Assembly: GCF_963662255.1 (NCBI RefSeq)
Contig: NC_085049.1
Span: 24,460,142-24,524,141, forward strand
From: Cinclus cinclus
Lineage: Eukaryota; Chordata; Aves; Passeriformes; Cinclidae
Length of the DNA stretch: 64,000 nt
Reading direction: 5' to 3'
The position numbers and the translations under genes were made by a program. Shown piece by piece: positions 35,501 through 47,590 of the stretch. Position 1 is the first letter of the stretch. Every line of letters begins with the position of its first letter. The notes under the pieces are model-generated. The model was not told the origin of the DNA. It searched no databases and saw nothing but the letters and a program-made list of their open reading frames with translations.

Positions 35501-38500
35501 CACAGTGATAGCTCTTCTTAAGGTTTAGATCTTACCTTAAAACAGGTTCTAAAGAAAAGGAAAAAAGTGAACAATTAAGTGACACTGCCCTGGAAACATA
35601 CACAAAATTGTTTTCCTGCAAGAAAGCAAAGGATTTAAATGAGAGAGGGGGAAAACTATTTAACATGTATTTAAAGAAAACATCTAAAACACATCAGATA
35701 TTTGGGAAATTTGACATGGCAGGTGTCACATGAGTACTTTGAGGCGCTGCTACAACAGGGTTGAAAAGAAAAGCAACAGGTTACAATAATTTTTATCCAA
35801 AGTACAGACCTAAATCAACATGGGTTGTATTGCAAAACTGGTGCCAATTAAGAAACAGCATTGATAACTACCTTAGAAAGAAGCACTATATCATAAGTAC
35901 AAAGAGAAAACCACAAGAAGTGTATTTACACTTGGTTTCCAGAAAATCATCATAAAATTACATATGAAAAAACCTACCAAATTTGGCTAGAATTTATACC
36001 TGCATGCAAAAGAACCTATATCCTACTTGTAAGTACTAGTAAAAGACAAACGCCTAAAGAATTAGCAGTGAATTTAGCAAAGGAAAATATTTGAAGTGTC
36101 ATAGATGGAGGGGGGAGATTAATTCCTACAGCTGAAATAACTTAGTAGGAAAGGGGATGAATAATTAATGACCTTTGAAAGGTTAAATATCATTGGTAAA
36201 TATCATTGATAAAGATTGACGCAAAACAACCCTGTGACAGAATAAAAACAAAGTTGATCATAGGATTAGGAGTGTGAAAAGGAGGACAATAGTGCAATAC
36301 AGAGAGGACACGAGGCAGAGCGACCCAGGAAGAACTGCAAGAAATGTCAGATATTAGTGTCAGATGCAAACTTGCACACAGGAAACCTGTGCATGCAGGA
36401 CAGCAACAGAACCCAGCTCAGCACAGGCAACCACAAATCAGAGGTTCTTTTAAGAGCTTGTGCTTATAATCACATGGTAAAAGCTATAAAGCAAGACTCT
36501 CATTAAATAACAATAGAACATAATAACAATAGTATCACAGAAAATCAAGCTCTGAAGCAGAACTGTGAGGCTCTTCAGTGAATTGTTTCAAGGCAACATT
36601 CAGTGACCAGGCATCAGCAGAGTACATCAATGACTGCACTAAATCCTGCAGCTGGCACTATCTGTAATAGGCAGAAGTCCCATTTCTACTCCCATTCCTC
36701 TTGATCTGACCCAGCACCAATTTGCTTCTGCATCCAAAGGCTACAGGGCCCAGGCACATTTAACACATGGTTAACTTCATCCTAGTATCAAGTTACTGTT
36801 TTCAACTTGTTTGTCCTAAAGCTTGCATAGCAGTAATATTTATCAATATAAAACACATTATTAGAATTCTAGGAGTAATGTAGCAGAACTCATAATTCTT
36901 CTTCCTAAACTTAGCTGGGTGTCAACAACTGCTCCATTATCAGCTGTCATCTTCTAAAGCCTTTTCTCAAATAGGGTTTGTCTGTGACTGAGTTTTTATT
37001 GTTGTTAGCCAGCTCCCACTTCTGGACTGCCAGAAAAATCACTTGGATGACAGCAGAGAGGAGGCAATAGAAGATACAGGCTTCAGAGGAGTGGGAAGCA
37101 GTAGCCTATTCCCATCCTACACAATTAAGACAAAGCCAAGTAATAATATGATTTACCTAGAACTGGAATTCTTTGGAAATTTCACTTAACATTTATTTCA
37201 CACAGATTTGACAAAACTCCGAAACCAACCCCCAATGCTCCAAAGGTTCAATTTTTGCATGGCACAGTTCACCTCAGGTGAGCTGTAACAATGGCATTTC
37301 TATAAGAATTAAACCATCAAGATCCCTCCAAAACTCTGAGAGACGAGCCCCCTCCTTAGCTACACACAACCCTCTCACCCTTTTTGTTTTGTTCTGGGTC
37401 TTTTTTATTTGTTTTTCAAACTCAGGTTAAGACCATATAATCAATAATTATCTGAAAGTTTAACATACCATTCTCCTTCAAGAACTTAAGAGCATCCAAA
37501 TATCCCTGCTCACAGATCTCTCCGAGTACCTGCAAATATAGAGCAAATGAGCCAGACAAATAAAAAGAAGTTTCAACTTCAGATCAAGAGTTTGCAGAAT
37601 GAAAAGCCACTTTGTTTCACCTTGCACTCCTGTAAGAAAAAAAATCATCTAAATAATTGCTAGAATGCAACAGATTCAGGTTAATATGGCTACTGTGATG
37701 ATGAATATGTGATCATGTACACTAGCTTTTCTTTCAGCTGATGCACTGAATGATGGCATTCAAAGAGTTTGGAAGACTTACCTCCCCTCTTGTTCCCTTG
37801 ATTAGCCCTTCAGAAGTTGCTAGTAGCAATGAAACAGGGTGTTTGGAGTGTGCCAATTCCCTTCCCTCCCTCCCAGTGCTTCTCACTTCCCAAAGCTTTG
37901 AAAAATTAGCTGTGCAATTCTGATCCTCAGGCTCAGACTTATCTTCCCTATGAAAATATCTTTTACTAGATACAATACCAGCTCACCTACAGTACAGGGG
38001 TACTAGTAAAAAAATATTTAAAAATAAAGCCTGCATAAGAAGAATTCAAAATTTGTCTTGAAGTGGTCAAAAAGCCCTCAATTAAAACATATCTGTAGCA
38101 GTCAGAAAAATTGCTTCTTTGGTGTACTATATCCCAAGCCATTTGAAAAGGTCGGGTTTTGTTTTTTCTTTTTCTAACTTCCACAACAGCAATTCAAGAG
38201 TATTTCCGTCTTCTGATCTGCAACTAACAGCAATGAGCGAAGTTTAAAGGCAACTTGCCTGTGCCAAGTATTATTTAACTTCTTCTAATTTCTTAGCAGG
38301 TAAACATGAAAGGACTACAAACTGACATTTGTAATTTCCCAGTGTTGATTTTATCATAGAATCCTGTGTGATTCCCAAATAAATACGGAAAGCCAGTAGA
38401 AGGACAGTTTTAACCAGAGAGAGACTAAAACTAAAGAGGATGTAGACAAAACGTGAAAAAATAGAAACAAGATATAACACCAGAGAAGTCTGTGTGACTG

Positions 38501-41500
38501 GATGAAATGCTACGACACTGCAACTTTCTGCAAAAGCTTTCATGTGGAGAGATGAAGTAAAGGAAGGCAGGGGCTGACCTTAGGTTCAGGTGGAAAGAGT
38601 GCCTGTGTTAAACGGTAAAGGTTGCCCAGGCTGAACTGAATGCTGGTGTTGGTCACATTCATCTCATGGAAGTTGGCTGACTTTCCCTTGGGACAGATGT
38701 CACACTCCCCAGCAAAAGGGGACACTGTGATGGTGTTCTTACACTCATAGTGAGGCAAGTTGTCACTGATTCCTCCATCCACGTAGCGCTGCAAAACGGA
38801 ACAGAAACAGAACATCTCAAAAGGGCTGGCAGTGTCTGACCTGCAGAGCGCCTCATGCAAGAATGAAACAGCACTTAAGGCTCTAACTTAAGCCTGGTGC
38901 TCCCAAGCTAAACATTCTGAGTGGCATGATCTGTTCTCTAATGCCAATAAACATTCCTACCTATAGTTCCATAGGCAGTTCAAGTATATTCCGTTTGGGA
39001 TTTTTCTGGGGTCTTTTCAAAGATGACAATCCCACACAATGCGTAGAGAAAAGCAGCCCCACGCTTCAAAGTTCGAGTTCCAAGACACTAAACCACTCTA
39101 ACTTTAAAGTGCTCTTCACAATTAGAATTTGACAGAAAAGCATCAAAAAAGATTTGGACATAAGGAAAGGGTGAGTAAAAATGGACAGTGCTTCAGAAAC
39201 TTTGCCAAGTCCCAGACATCTATTGCACTTTGTGTGCAAATTCCAGGTTATAATTTTGTCTCCTTCACACTGAATCACCTATTTCTGTAGTTTTAATGCA
39301 TCACCTCAGACATTTAAAGATCCAAGGCCCAAAGTGCTCTGTTTTGGGGTAACTACTGTCTAGTGCAGCTGTAGTGGCTACAGACAGCCCCTACACTCAC
39401 GCACAGCAGCCAGCCCTCCAGTGGGCCACAGGGAACTGCTTTGTTCCCACACCATCAGCTTTACTGCTTCAGAGGCTGCATTTTCCTCCTTCCTAAAAGG
39501 GCAGCAAACCTAAACTGTAGGTCCTTGCCAAACATAAATGTATCAGAGCAGAGATTTGAGCAGGAACAACCTGGATTATCAGTTTCAGGTGCCCTGATAC
39601 ACAGGCTCTGACCATTCTGAGAAACACATTAGGAATTAGGAGGAGGACAGCTCATGGCCTGTCAGCTTCCCGGGACACCCTCTGGACCCAGCAGCATGCA
39701 GCTCCTGCCAAACTTCAGGTGTGTAATGCAATCACTAAAGTACAAGTGAAATCCCCAAATCCTGCATGACATAAAATACAACAGGTCTGGCAAAGGAGGA
39801 CCCTTCTCATGAAATTATTAAAAGGTGGAAGCATGTATCTGAGTCATTGTTCTACTGATCTAAATGATTTTCACGATTTGGAGTATCTGTTCAGCTGCTC
39901 CTCCAAGTAATTTTTTTAAATCTAAAACTGCTGTGTTTGAAAGGAGTTCAAAAAAAACCAAAACAAAACAAACCAAAAACAATCAAAGAAAAGCCACCAC
40001 ACCCAAAAGCTTTTTAATTGCAAGTTAGGTACACCTCTTAAATGGTATCCTTAAGCCCTTGTTTTACAGTATACAGGCAGGAATGCCAAGCAGTAAACAG
40101 CAAGATGCCCCAAAGTTTATATTTTTGACATTCTATTGTGCTGAAGCCTATAGGAGTCATGCCAAGCATATGTAACTGTGGTATTCTTACCAAGTTACAT
40201 CCAAAAATGCCTCCTAAGCATTAAGATCATACCAAAATAGTTGCAAAGATTAAAAGAATTATGCCTTCTTTTCTTCAAAATATTGCCAAATAAAGCATCA
40301 CTTGTATGTTTGTGTACTCTGAACTATGTTTTAAAATAACATTGTTGTCTGATGACAAGAACTGAACAGCCAGATTAGCCTGGATCCACCTAAACCTTGG
40401 ATTCAGTCCAACGTCCTGTTTTCATAACACCTTTAATCTGGGAGAGTTTAAGGAGACATACAAGGTTTAGAAGCACAGATAAAGAAAATCCCTATACAGT
40501 TCTAATCACTTTTGCTTTAATTTCAGTATGAAGAAAAGTACATTTCACATCTATTCTTGACCTTTTAATACTTGCAAATTGCCTTGAGAACAGGGTGTAA
40601 TCAACCACTGTTAAAGACCTTTAAAGTTTTCTTTCTTTCTTTCTTCCCTTCTCCTTGTGCAAGGAGCACCACAGTTGGAAGGAAACAAATGCAAGCGAAT
40701 AGAACAGGTTAACAAAAAGCCACCAATACCACTGCCTTGATTTGAAATGCAGATCTGCTTCCAGACCTGCAATTATAACACCTACAACAAACCATGACAA
40801 CTTTCCTGCAGTTTTTGTCTCTAACAGGGGATTTTAGAGAGCCCAGTACAGCCATGAAGTATTAAGAGGCTTTGTAACCAGCAGTTCCTGGGAAACAATA
40901 GAACATACTAATACACTGCTATTTTACCTCCAAAAGGTAAGCTTTCTTACACTTAATACAAATGCTGTGTTTGCATCTAACTGAACAAAGGACTTTAATA
41001 CAGTTGTAAGGCAGATCTCCTTACAGCCAGAACACAAAGATATACAATAAACTATATTACGAGATATTTTTTTGAACAATTATAGGTGACTCTTCCTATA
41101 AATTTGTGTAGAAGAAAGAGCATCACTTCCTTCAACACATATTTATCCACAGGTTACATAATCGTTATCTTATAATATCTTTTTCTTTTATTAATGAATT
41201 TTAGGGGGCAGGGGACAGACAGAGAAACATTATGTATAATAAAATACATATTAGAATACACATAGTATCTTCCACACATTCAGTGTTCCTTTCTTTTTTT
41301 GGAAAGTTGTTACAGCTACACAACTAGAAGCTATGATAAAGGTATATAAAGGTATATACTACATGCATTCTTAATATTTTCAGAATAGCTAGAATTATTT
41401 TAAGATCTTAACAATAGAGACTTACCACACCTCTAAATGATGGTGGAATGAGGCCACAATAAATAGGGACAAATGAACTACAGATTAAAGCCTGTAAGAA

Positions 41501-44500
41501 AATGAGACCATAAAAATTAAATGTTAACTGTCCCATTACTGACATAAATATTTATCTTCATAAAATAAATTCTTATTCACTGAGACTATGGTTTCATTAG
41601 ATCCACTGCACTTTTTTATGGCTGATCCCTTGCACCTCCTCCCTAAAACAGTGCACAGGCACATTGACTGGGAAATGTATGTGAATCTAGTGTAAAAAAG
41701 CTTGAATTCCTCTTTAAAACACTGTCAGAGTAACAATACCTGAAATGCTTAAAGCAGAAACCCAAAGGTGATGTTAAAGTGACCTAGGATTATAGGAGTT
41801 TCTATAAGTTGCCAAAAAGAAACATACCTGTATAACTTCTTCTTTAGAGTTGAAATTAGATATCAAGGCATTTTTGCCATCTGATACTCTGGTTAGTGAA
41901 ATGCACAGTCTGCCTGATGACAACTGGTGTGTGTTCTCTGGAAGATTTCTCATCAGCCCATCTCTTATTATCTTTATCACATTAAAGGAAGGATGAAGAG
42001 GACCAAGATTTCGCTTTCTAGCTTCTTTGGCTAATGCCAGAACATCTGCACAAGCCTGAGCTGGAAAGAAAATGCATTGCATTTAACGGCAGAAACACAA
42101 CCCACTCTTGGACTAATAAAGCATATCTAGAGTTCCAGCTTGTCTCTCTTACTGCTAGAATAAAAATGCAAGAGCTTTTTAACAGATTAAGTAACTGTAA
42201 CATGTTTAAGGACTTAAGGAGTTTTCTGAGAGACAAAAAAAAAAAAATCACTTTAAACTTTAAAAAAAAAATCTCCTGGTGAGGACTAAGCTACTTTTAT
42301 GTCATTAAGATGTAGATTCTAAGTGAAAAATACCCATATGAGATAATGTTTCCATTAGGAATTATTCATTCCAGAAATGCATTTTTTTAGGGGAAAAAAT
42401 AAAGATGATACAAACTTAGGGCATCATTTCTCCTCATTGATACATTCAAACACCAAAGGAAGCATTAAGTGTGATCTGGTAGGAATGCCAGGAGGGAAGT
42501 TTGGAAAGCAGTGTGGAAGGAATGTGGAGGAGATCCATAATACACCACACAGGTCTCCACCTAAATAGGTGCATTTTTACAGTAACAAGACACATAATAA
42601 CCTTTTCTCCAATTAAATCTACTTTTGGGAACTTCAAACCACTACAGAAAACAGGACAGCTCCTGAAGAACACTAAAATCCTTTCAACATTCAGTCACAG
42701 GAGGAAAAGCAGCTCATCCACCTGCAATGTTTTGTTTAAACTTAGAATGTCACATTTCTCCAGGGCACACTTTGAGGAAATTGCTTGTCAGCTTGGTAGA
42801 GGAGTGGGTGGGGAAGGTCAAAGTAACACCTTATCAACCTGAGTGATAGGCTACAAGGTCTTCTAAAAATTTTTTCAGAACTTACATACTTGAACTTACT
42901 AGAACAAATAAAATTCAATTTATCAGGTTGAATGTGAGCACTGCACTGGCAACAACTCTGCTTAAGCCTTTGAGCTCAGATTGATTTCCAAAAATATTAC
43001 CTTTCTAAAATGTTATTTCCCCCCCCAAATACCAATAACTAAACGTTTATCATTCTCAAGATTCTATGCCCAAAAGAGCATCTCTAAAAAATCTGAGGTA
43101 CCAGACACACTCTGTTTTTACCACTTCAATTGTTTCATTCCATCCTCACAGAGGAAAATCTTGGGCCACAAATCCACTGACACCAGCAGCCTGATGCCAC
43201 CTCCCACCCCAGAAGACAACAATTTAGCCACAGCTCACTGTTCATGGTCAAGTATATGTTTATCTTAGTAAAACATATCTTACACACAAATAAAAAAGAC
43301 TGCTAGAGTCACATTCTGACAAGCGATGAAGTTACTTCCAAAAGCAGAATGAGGCAATTCAAGCAGTTCTAATTTTCCCTGTATCCAGATATTAGGGGAT
43401 TTTTTGTTGCAGTTTTTTTTTTGGGTTTTTTTTTTTTTTTTTAGCGATGCTCAATCTTCTAAACTTTCTAAAAATAGCTGTTGCAGAAGTCTGAGATACT
43501 GAACTACCAGAACTCTGGCCAGGAAGAACAGCCTTGGAGCATATGCAATAATTACCTTTCCAACATAAATACAGTTTGGAAAGCTTATGTACCAAGCAAG
43601 TCACTTGCCTGTTCTAAAATACAAACCAACAGCAAACAAATACATATGATTTGATTTAGCAGTTACCCATTGACTCCACATAAAAGAATTTCTATGCTCG
43701 AAGTAGTTCATAGGGGGAAAAAAAAAAAGGACAAAAAAAAGCTTTTTTTTTTCTTTACTGCAACCTATTTTAAACCTAGGAAGGGCTCCAACTCAAGGAA
43801 AACAAAACAAAACAAAAAAAGTTCTATCTAAGAGTATATGATATCAAAACACTGAAAATTTACAAAGATTTTTGTTATTAATCCAATGGACTTCAAAGCA
43901 GTCCAGCTTCTTTTCCTTCTCCCTTCCTTTTCCAGCAGGGGTAAAATACAGTTACCTCTTAGGCTGGTGTATTCCAAAACAGGAACTTCTCCAAAAGGTA
44001 CTAAGGGCTACAGCTCAAGTCAGTCTGGGATTTTAGGCAGGTCTTGGTCCATCTGTTTTATTTTTGAAATGCAGGGAGCTAAAGAAATTAATCTTCCTAA
44101 TAAATGTGAACTGCTTCTTTTTCTAGTTCTGCATTCCTGTTTTTAATTGTTTGTTAACTATTCATTTGTTTCACAGAGTAAAACCTGAAAAGTTTACCCC
44201 ACAGAGTAAAGCCTGACATTGTATTTGCAGCCTCCATTAAACCTGCTCCACTGGAATGGATGATCACTGCACCATCAAAACACCAGACATCCACAACATC
44301 CAAGGAGTGCAACTTGAACATTCCAGTTTGGAATAGCCTGGAATGCACTGCATCCTCAAAACAACACTCATGGCTATGCTTCTCAACCTCCCCCAAATTT
44401 AATGAGAGAAAGCTTTCTGTCAGTCTATACAAGTACACTTTTCTTCCCCATTCAATGGCTAATAATTGTATTTATCCACATCTGAAGTTCCAGAGTCCCT

Positions 44501-47050
44501 ACCTATCCATCAGGTAATCTGAATCAAAGAGAAAACCCTTCACTGAAAACACCTGTCTACAAGGCTGTAAGAAATGAAATATGCTCTTCAATTCCAGCCA
44601 CAACCCCTGTTCACAGATTTGCACACCCTGTGTTCTGTGCACCAGCACACAGACCAGCTCAGGGCTGGGTCCTGCCAAGCCCCAAACGTCTCCAAGTGTG
44701 GGGATTCCCCAACCTCTCTGGGAACCTGTTCTAATATTTTACCACACTCATAGCAACTGTCTTTTCCTCACACCTCATCTGAATGTACCAGGTTCCAGCT
44801 TTTGCCTGCTGCCTCTCATCCTTCTGCTCACCTCTGGGAAGAGCTGGGCTCTGTCTACCCACAGTAAAGTGCAACTGTGAAAAAAACCACAGGACTTACT
44901 TACACCTCCAGCTGCAGGAACCACAAATACTCTGATCTACTTCAATATGCAGTAAGAGAGGCATGCAATACAAATTCACACAACACACCTTATCATTGTA
45001 AAACACTGTTTCTTTAGAAATTATTTACCATCCTCTGCTTTCACACAAGCTCACAAAACACCACAGTTAGAATCTCAAAGAATTACCATGGGAATGCCTT
45101 GTTAGTTTTATCAATTTACAGCAATTCACAGATTTTAGAATGTAGCTGATTTTCAATTGTCTTCCAACATTCCCAAGTGATACCTTTTTTTTTTTTTTTT
45201 TTTAATGTCCCCAGTAGGAACACAGTTGCCCATGGAATCTGCTACCTTGGACAGTGACCACACACATATTCTATTAGTTAGAGAAAAATCATAAATCTCA
45301 GTTGGCATACGAGATTGGTAATGGTTTGAAATCTACAACTCTTAATTATTAAAGTGCTAAACCATTTAAAAGCTGTAATTAACTCATACTGCCAAATAAA
45401 CAATATAAATTTTCTGGGCTTTAGAGTGCTTCAAATATTTAAGACAGCTTCCTCCTCAAATGATTTACAATTACTTAGGACTTAAAACTGGGTATGTTCT
45501 AAAAATACCAGCTGTTGAGGAAAAACATGATTTGTTTTAAAAGCTTATAGCAGGCTGATAATAATTCAAGTGTATCATGTTTGGACATTACAGCAAAATT
45601 AAATTAAGCAGCACAAGTTTACTGTTAAAACTTTGAAGAAATTAAGCTTATGTGCTAGAGCTCAGTGGCTAAAGCAGTAGGGACAAGCATTGCTCTCCTG
45701 TACTTAGAGAGAATTTCTGCTTGTTTTTTTTAGTCACTGGATTTTTCCCTCAAAAATTTAAAAGCAAAACCCAGAAACTTCTCCAAATTCAAAAGAGGTA
45801 CTCACTGTTCTCTTCCAAGACAAAATCTGAATTTGCAAAATCCTCTAGTCCTAAAGCAGTAAAGGGTGCTTATAGCAAAAACAATCAGTGCAGAGGCATG
45901 AACTAGACAAGCATTACTCAGTGGATTTCTTTCGTATAAAGAGAAAACTATTTTCAGATTTCCAGATATTTCATACAGTTTTTTAACTGCAATCCAGTCG
46001 CAATCCTGAACACCCTGATTTGCTTTCATCAAGTGTAACTGATTAGAAAAATGTATATTCACGAGCCCTAAGTAGATAAAAGGTGCATTTTTCCTTTTGC
46101 CAGAAAACAAGTGTGTATTCCACAAAGCACACTACATTTAGTTTCAAACTAACATCTTTAATCCGGCACAAATACAACACAAGATTCCCTCTATTATTCA
46201 AGTGACAATTAAAATCAGCGATTTTAATCAATCCACCGTTTCTAATCATACACCTAAGCGACCCTATGGGCAGCATACACCGTGCCGAGATTAGAGAGTA
46301 AAAAAGCACGTTAAAGCTAACCTAAGCCCCGACCTTAACTCTCTTAGCCTTAGCCCAGAAAGGAGCAGCTTTGGAGGAAGCAAGATAAAGCCGTGGGGCC
46401 CCTCACGTGCAGGGAGATGCTCTATTTCCCAACGAAGCGCAAACACTTTGTTTACAGCCGACAGCAGGGCCGGCCGACTTGCTCCGGACGGCGTAAGGGC
46501 TCAGCTGCCTCCCGCTCTCCCAGGTTAATTCCCGGACTTTGGACAGCGGCGGTGGGAGAAGCCCCTCACAGGGACCCGCACGGGAGGAGCTCCGACCTTT
46601 CGGCTCCGCGAATGTGGGAACGGCATCGGGCATCGCCAACACCATTCCCTGCGCCACGGACCCCGCTCGGATTTCATTCCGCCCGAGGGCACACGTTTGA
46701 CGGGTGAGGAGCAGCACAGAATCGGAGCCGAGCCGGCCCGGCCCGAGCGCTCCCCGGGGCCGCGCCCGCCCAGCCCGGCCGAGCCCGCCGCACCTGCCCC
46801 TTCCCCGGGGCTCGCCCCACCGCCCGCCTCACCCCGCGCCGCTCCCCCGGCCCCGCTGCTGACCCAGAGAGCCGCCCCCGACGAGGACGGCGCCGGCCAG
46901 CGCCCCGGCGGAGGCGCCGTAGATGTGCCGCGCGTCGCGGATGACGTGCGGGGCGCGCTCCTGCAAGCAAGTGGCGGCGCCGATGTGGTAGACGCCCAGG
47001 AAGCCGCAGCCGGCGAAGGACACGCTCCAGCCGCCCTCGTGGTCCAGCAT
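32276..47050 (-). CDS. PNPLA3: Patatin-like phospholipase domain protein in the PNPLA3 locus, complete, 9 coding exons
   Basis: Joined exons on the minus strand: 47050-46864, 42060-41828, 41491-41426, 38788-38579, 37529-37469, 35329-35111, 34789-34657, 33526-33410, 32567-32276. They total 1518 bp, or 505 aa plus TAA. The patatin domain lies at about residues 10-180. It has the oxyanion-hole stretch AGCGFLG (13-19), the nucleophile elbow GASAG with Ser47, and the second catalytic residue Asp166 in VDGG, so the Ser-Asp dyad is intact. Known members of this family are lipid-droplet and ER triacylglycerol hydrolases or transacylases. The C-terminal part (PPRLRKAL..., [22 protein letters not shown]) follows the PNPLA2/PNPLA3 pattern; the last exon is divergent. 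Human PNPLA3 has 481 aa and PNPLA2 has 504 aa. The name rests on position next to SAMM50, because several exons read more like PNPLA2 (ATGL). The chosen start aligns with the human start, and an in-frame ATG also exists 62 codons upstream. Confidence 0.88.
33410..33526 (-). CDS. PNPLA3: PNPLA3 coding exon 8
   Basis: Residues 370-408 plus two bases. It codes [19 protein letters not shown]..., the conserved WLPDMP-like block near the C-terminus of PNPLA2/3. The acceptor is CCTGCAG|GTTGG and the donor CCAG|GTAAAG. Confidence 0.9.
34657..34789 (-). CDS. PNPLA3: PNPLA3 coding exon 7
   Basis: Residues 326-369 plus two bases. It codes [20 protein letters not shown] followed by the conserved [19 protein letters not shown] block. 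The acceptor is CCTAAG|CACTG and the donor TACG|GTAAGG. Confidence 0.9.
35111..35329 (-). CDS. PNPLA3: PNPLA3 coding exon 6
   Basis: Residues 253-325 plus one base. The first two thirds form a poorly conserved, Lys/Arg/Thr-rich linker. It ends with a recognisable ESLPPRLRK, equivalent to human DTLSPRLAT. The acceptor is CTTTCAG|GTATTC and the donor AAAG|GTGCAT. The phase fits both neighbours. Confidence 0.85.
37469..37529 (-). CDS. PNPLA3: PNPLA3 coding exon 5
   Basis: Codes [20 protein letters not shown] plus the first base of the next Gly (residues 233-253). The acceptor is TTGCAG|GTACTC and the donor AATG|GTATG. It matches the short family exon after the patatin domain. Confidence 0.9.
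38579..38788 (-). CDS. PNPLA3: PNPLA3 coding exon 4
   Basis: 70 codons, residues 163-232. It begins [10 protein letters not shown], which carries the catalytic Asp166, continues through [16 protein letters not shown] and ends LFPPEPK. The acceptor is TTGCAG|CGC and the donor AAG|GTCAGC. Confidence 0.93.
41426..41491 (-). CDS. PNPLA3: PNPLA3 coding exon 3
   Basis: 22 codons, residues 141-162, beginning [13 protein letters not shown]. The acceptor is TTACAG|GCTTT and the donor GTG|GTAAG. Residue 148 is Val (codon GTC), at the position of human Ile148. This exon is too short to stand out as an open reading frame. Confidence 0.92.
41828..42060 (-). CDS. PNPLA3: PNPLA3 coding exon 2
   Basis: Residues 63-140. 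The acceptor is TTTCCAG|CTCAGG and the donor ATACAG|GTATG. It includes [16 protein letters not shown] and [14 protein letters not shown], a conserved core block of PNPLA2/3. Phase is kept: 187 + 233 = 420 bp, or 140 codons. Confidence 0.92.
42061..46863 (-). other. PNPLA3 intron 1
   Basis: The largest intron in the window, 4.8 kb. It holds a CR1 fragment near 44640-44870 and poly-T runs of 17 and 19 bases (43426-43442 and 45185-45203). No exon seen. Confidence 0.7.
44640..44870 (-). repeat. CR1 LINE fragment in PNPLA3 intron 1
   Basis: Inverted internal CR1 segment: ACGTCTCCAAGTGTGGGGAT, CCAACCTCTCTGGGAACCTG, then a TGCTGCCTCTCATCC-like block. It lacks the 3' tail. Diverged. Confidence 0.75.
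46864..47050 (-). CDS. PNPLA3: PNPLA3 coding exon 1
   Basis: Residues 1-62 plus one base. It starts [19 protein letters not shown] and contains GASAG with the catalytic Ser47. The ATG has A at -3. The donor on the minus strand is CTGG|GTCAGC. The exon lies inside the CpG island. Confidence 0.9.
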
Positions 47051-47330
47051 TGTCGCCGGTGGGAACGAGGACGCTGCGGTGGCGGCGGCGGCGGCTACCC
47101 GTCGACTGAACGCGCTCGGCGGGGCCGCCCTGCGCGTTACACGGGGCCGTGCCCCCGCCGCCGGCCGCGCCGCAGCCAATCCCGCGCCGCCGCTCGGTGG
47201 CACAAGGCGTCGCAGCCAACCAGAGGGCACATGCAAATAAGGCCCCGCCTCCTCGCGCCCCCGCCCTGGGCAGGGCGCGCTCCCGCGGGTGCGCTCCGCG
47301 CCCCGAGCCCCGCGTCGCTCGTTCCCCTCG

Positions 47331-47400
47331 GTGACCCTTCGGTCCTTTCAGACCCTTCGGTCCCCTTCCCTCGGTGACCCTTCGGCCCCCTTCCGTCGGC
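47331..47400. repeat. CpG-rich minisatellite upstream of PNPLA3
   Basis: Three copies of a GACCCTTCGGTCC-like unit with spacers, on the outer flank of the PNPLA3 CpG island. Confidence 0.6.
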
Positions 47401-47511
47401 CAGCCTCCGCCGGTCCCTCAGCCTCGCCCGTCTCCCGGTCCCCGCCCCGAGCGGAGCTGTCCAGAGGGGCGCGGCGCGCCCCCCGCGCTTCCAAAGCCGG
47501 ACGGAGCGCGG

Positions 47512-47590
47512 TGGGGTCCGGGGTCAGTGAGGCTCAGTGGGGACAGGAGTCAGTGAGGGACGGTGGGGTTTGGGGTCAGTGAGGAAGCAA
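47512..47590. repeat. G-rich minisatellite upstream of PNPLA3
   Basis: Three or four imperfect copies of a unit resembling GGTGGGGTTTGGGGTCAGTG. G-runs on the plus strand. Confidence 0.65.

Larger units (their letters stand above)
46430..47480 (-). promoter_or_regulatory. PNPLA3: CpG island and promoter of PNPLA3
   Basis: CpG-dense block covering exon 1, part of intron 1 and about 430 bp upstream. Visible motifs upstream of the ATG are CCAAT at 47176-47180, an octamer ATGCAAAT at 47231-47238 and a GC box at 47243-47250. No TATA box is evident. Confidence 0.72.

Noticed and set aside
46674..47219. 181-codon minus-strand frame overlapping PNPLA3 exon 1
   Set aside because: It is a frame shadow of the real exon, which carries the GASAG motif in a different frame.
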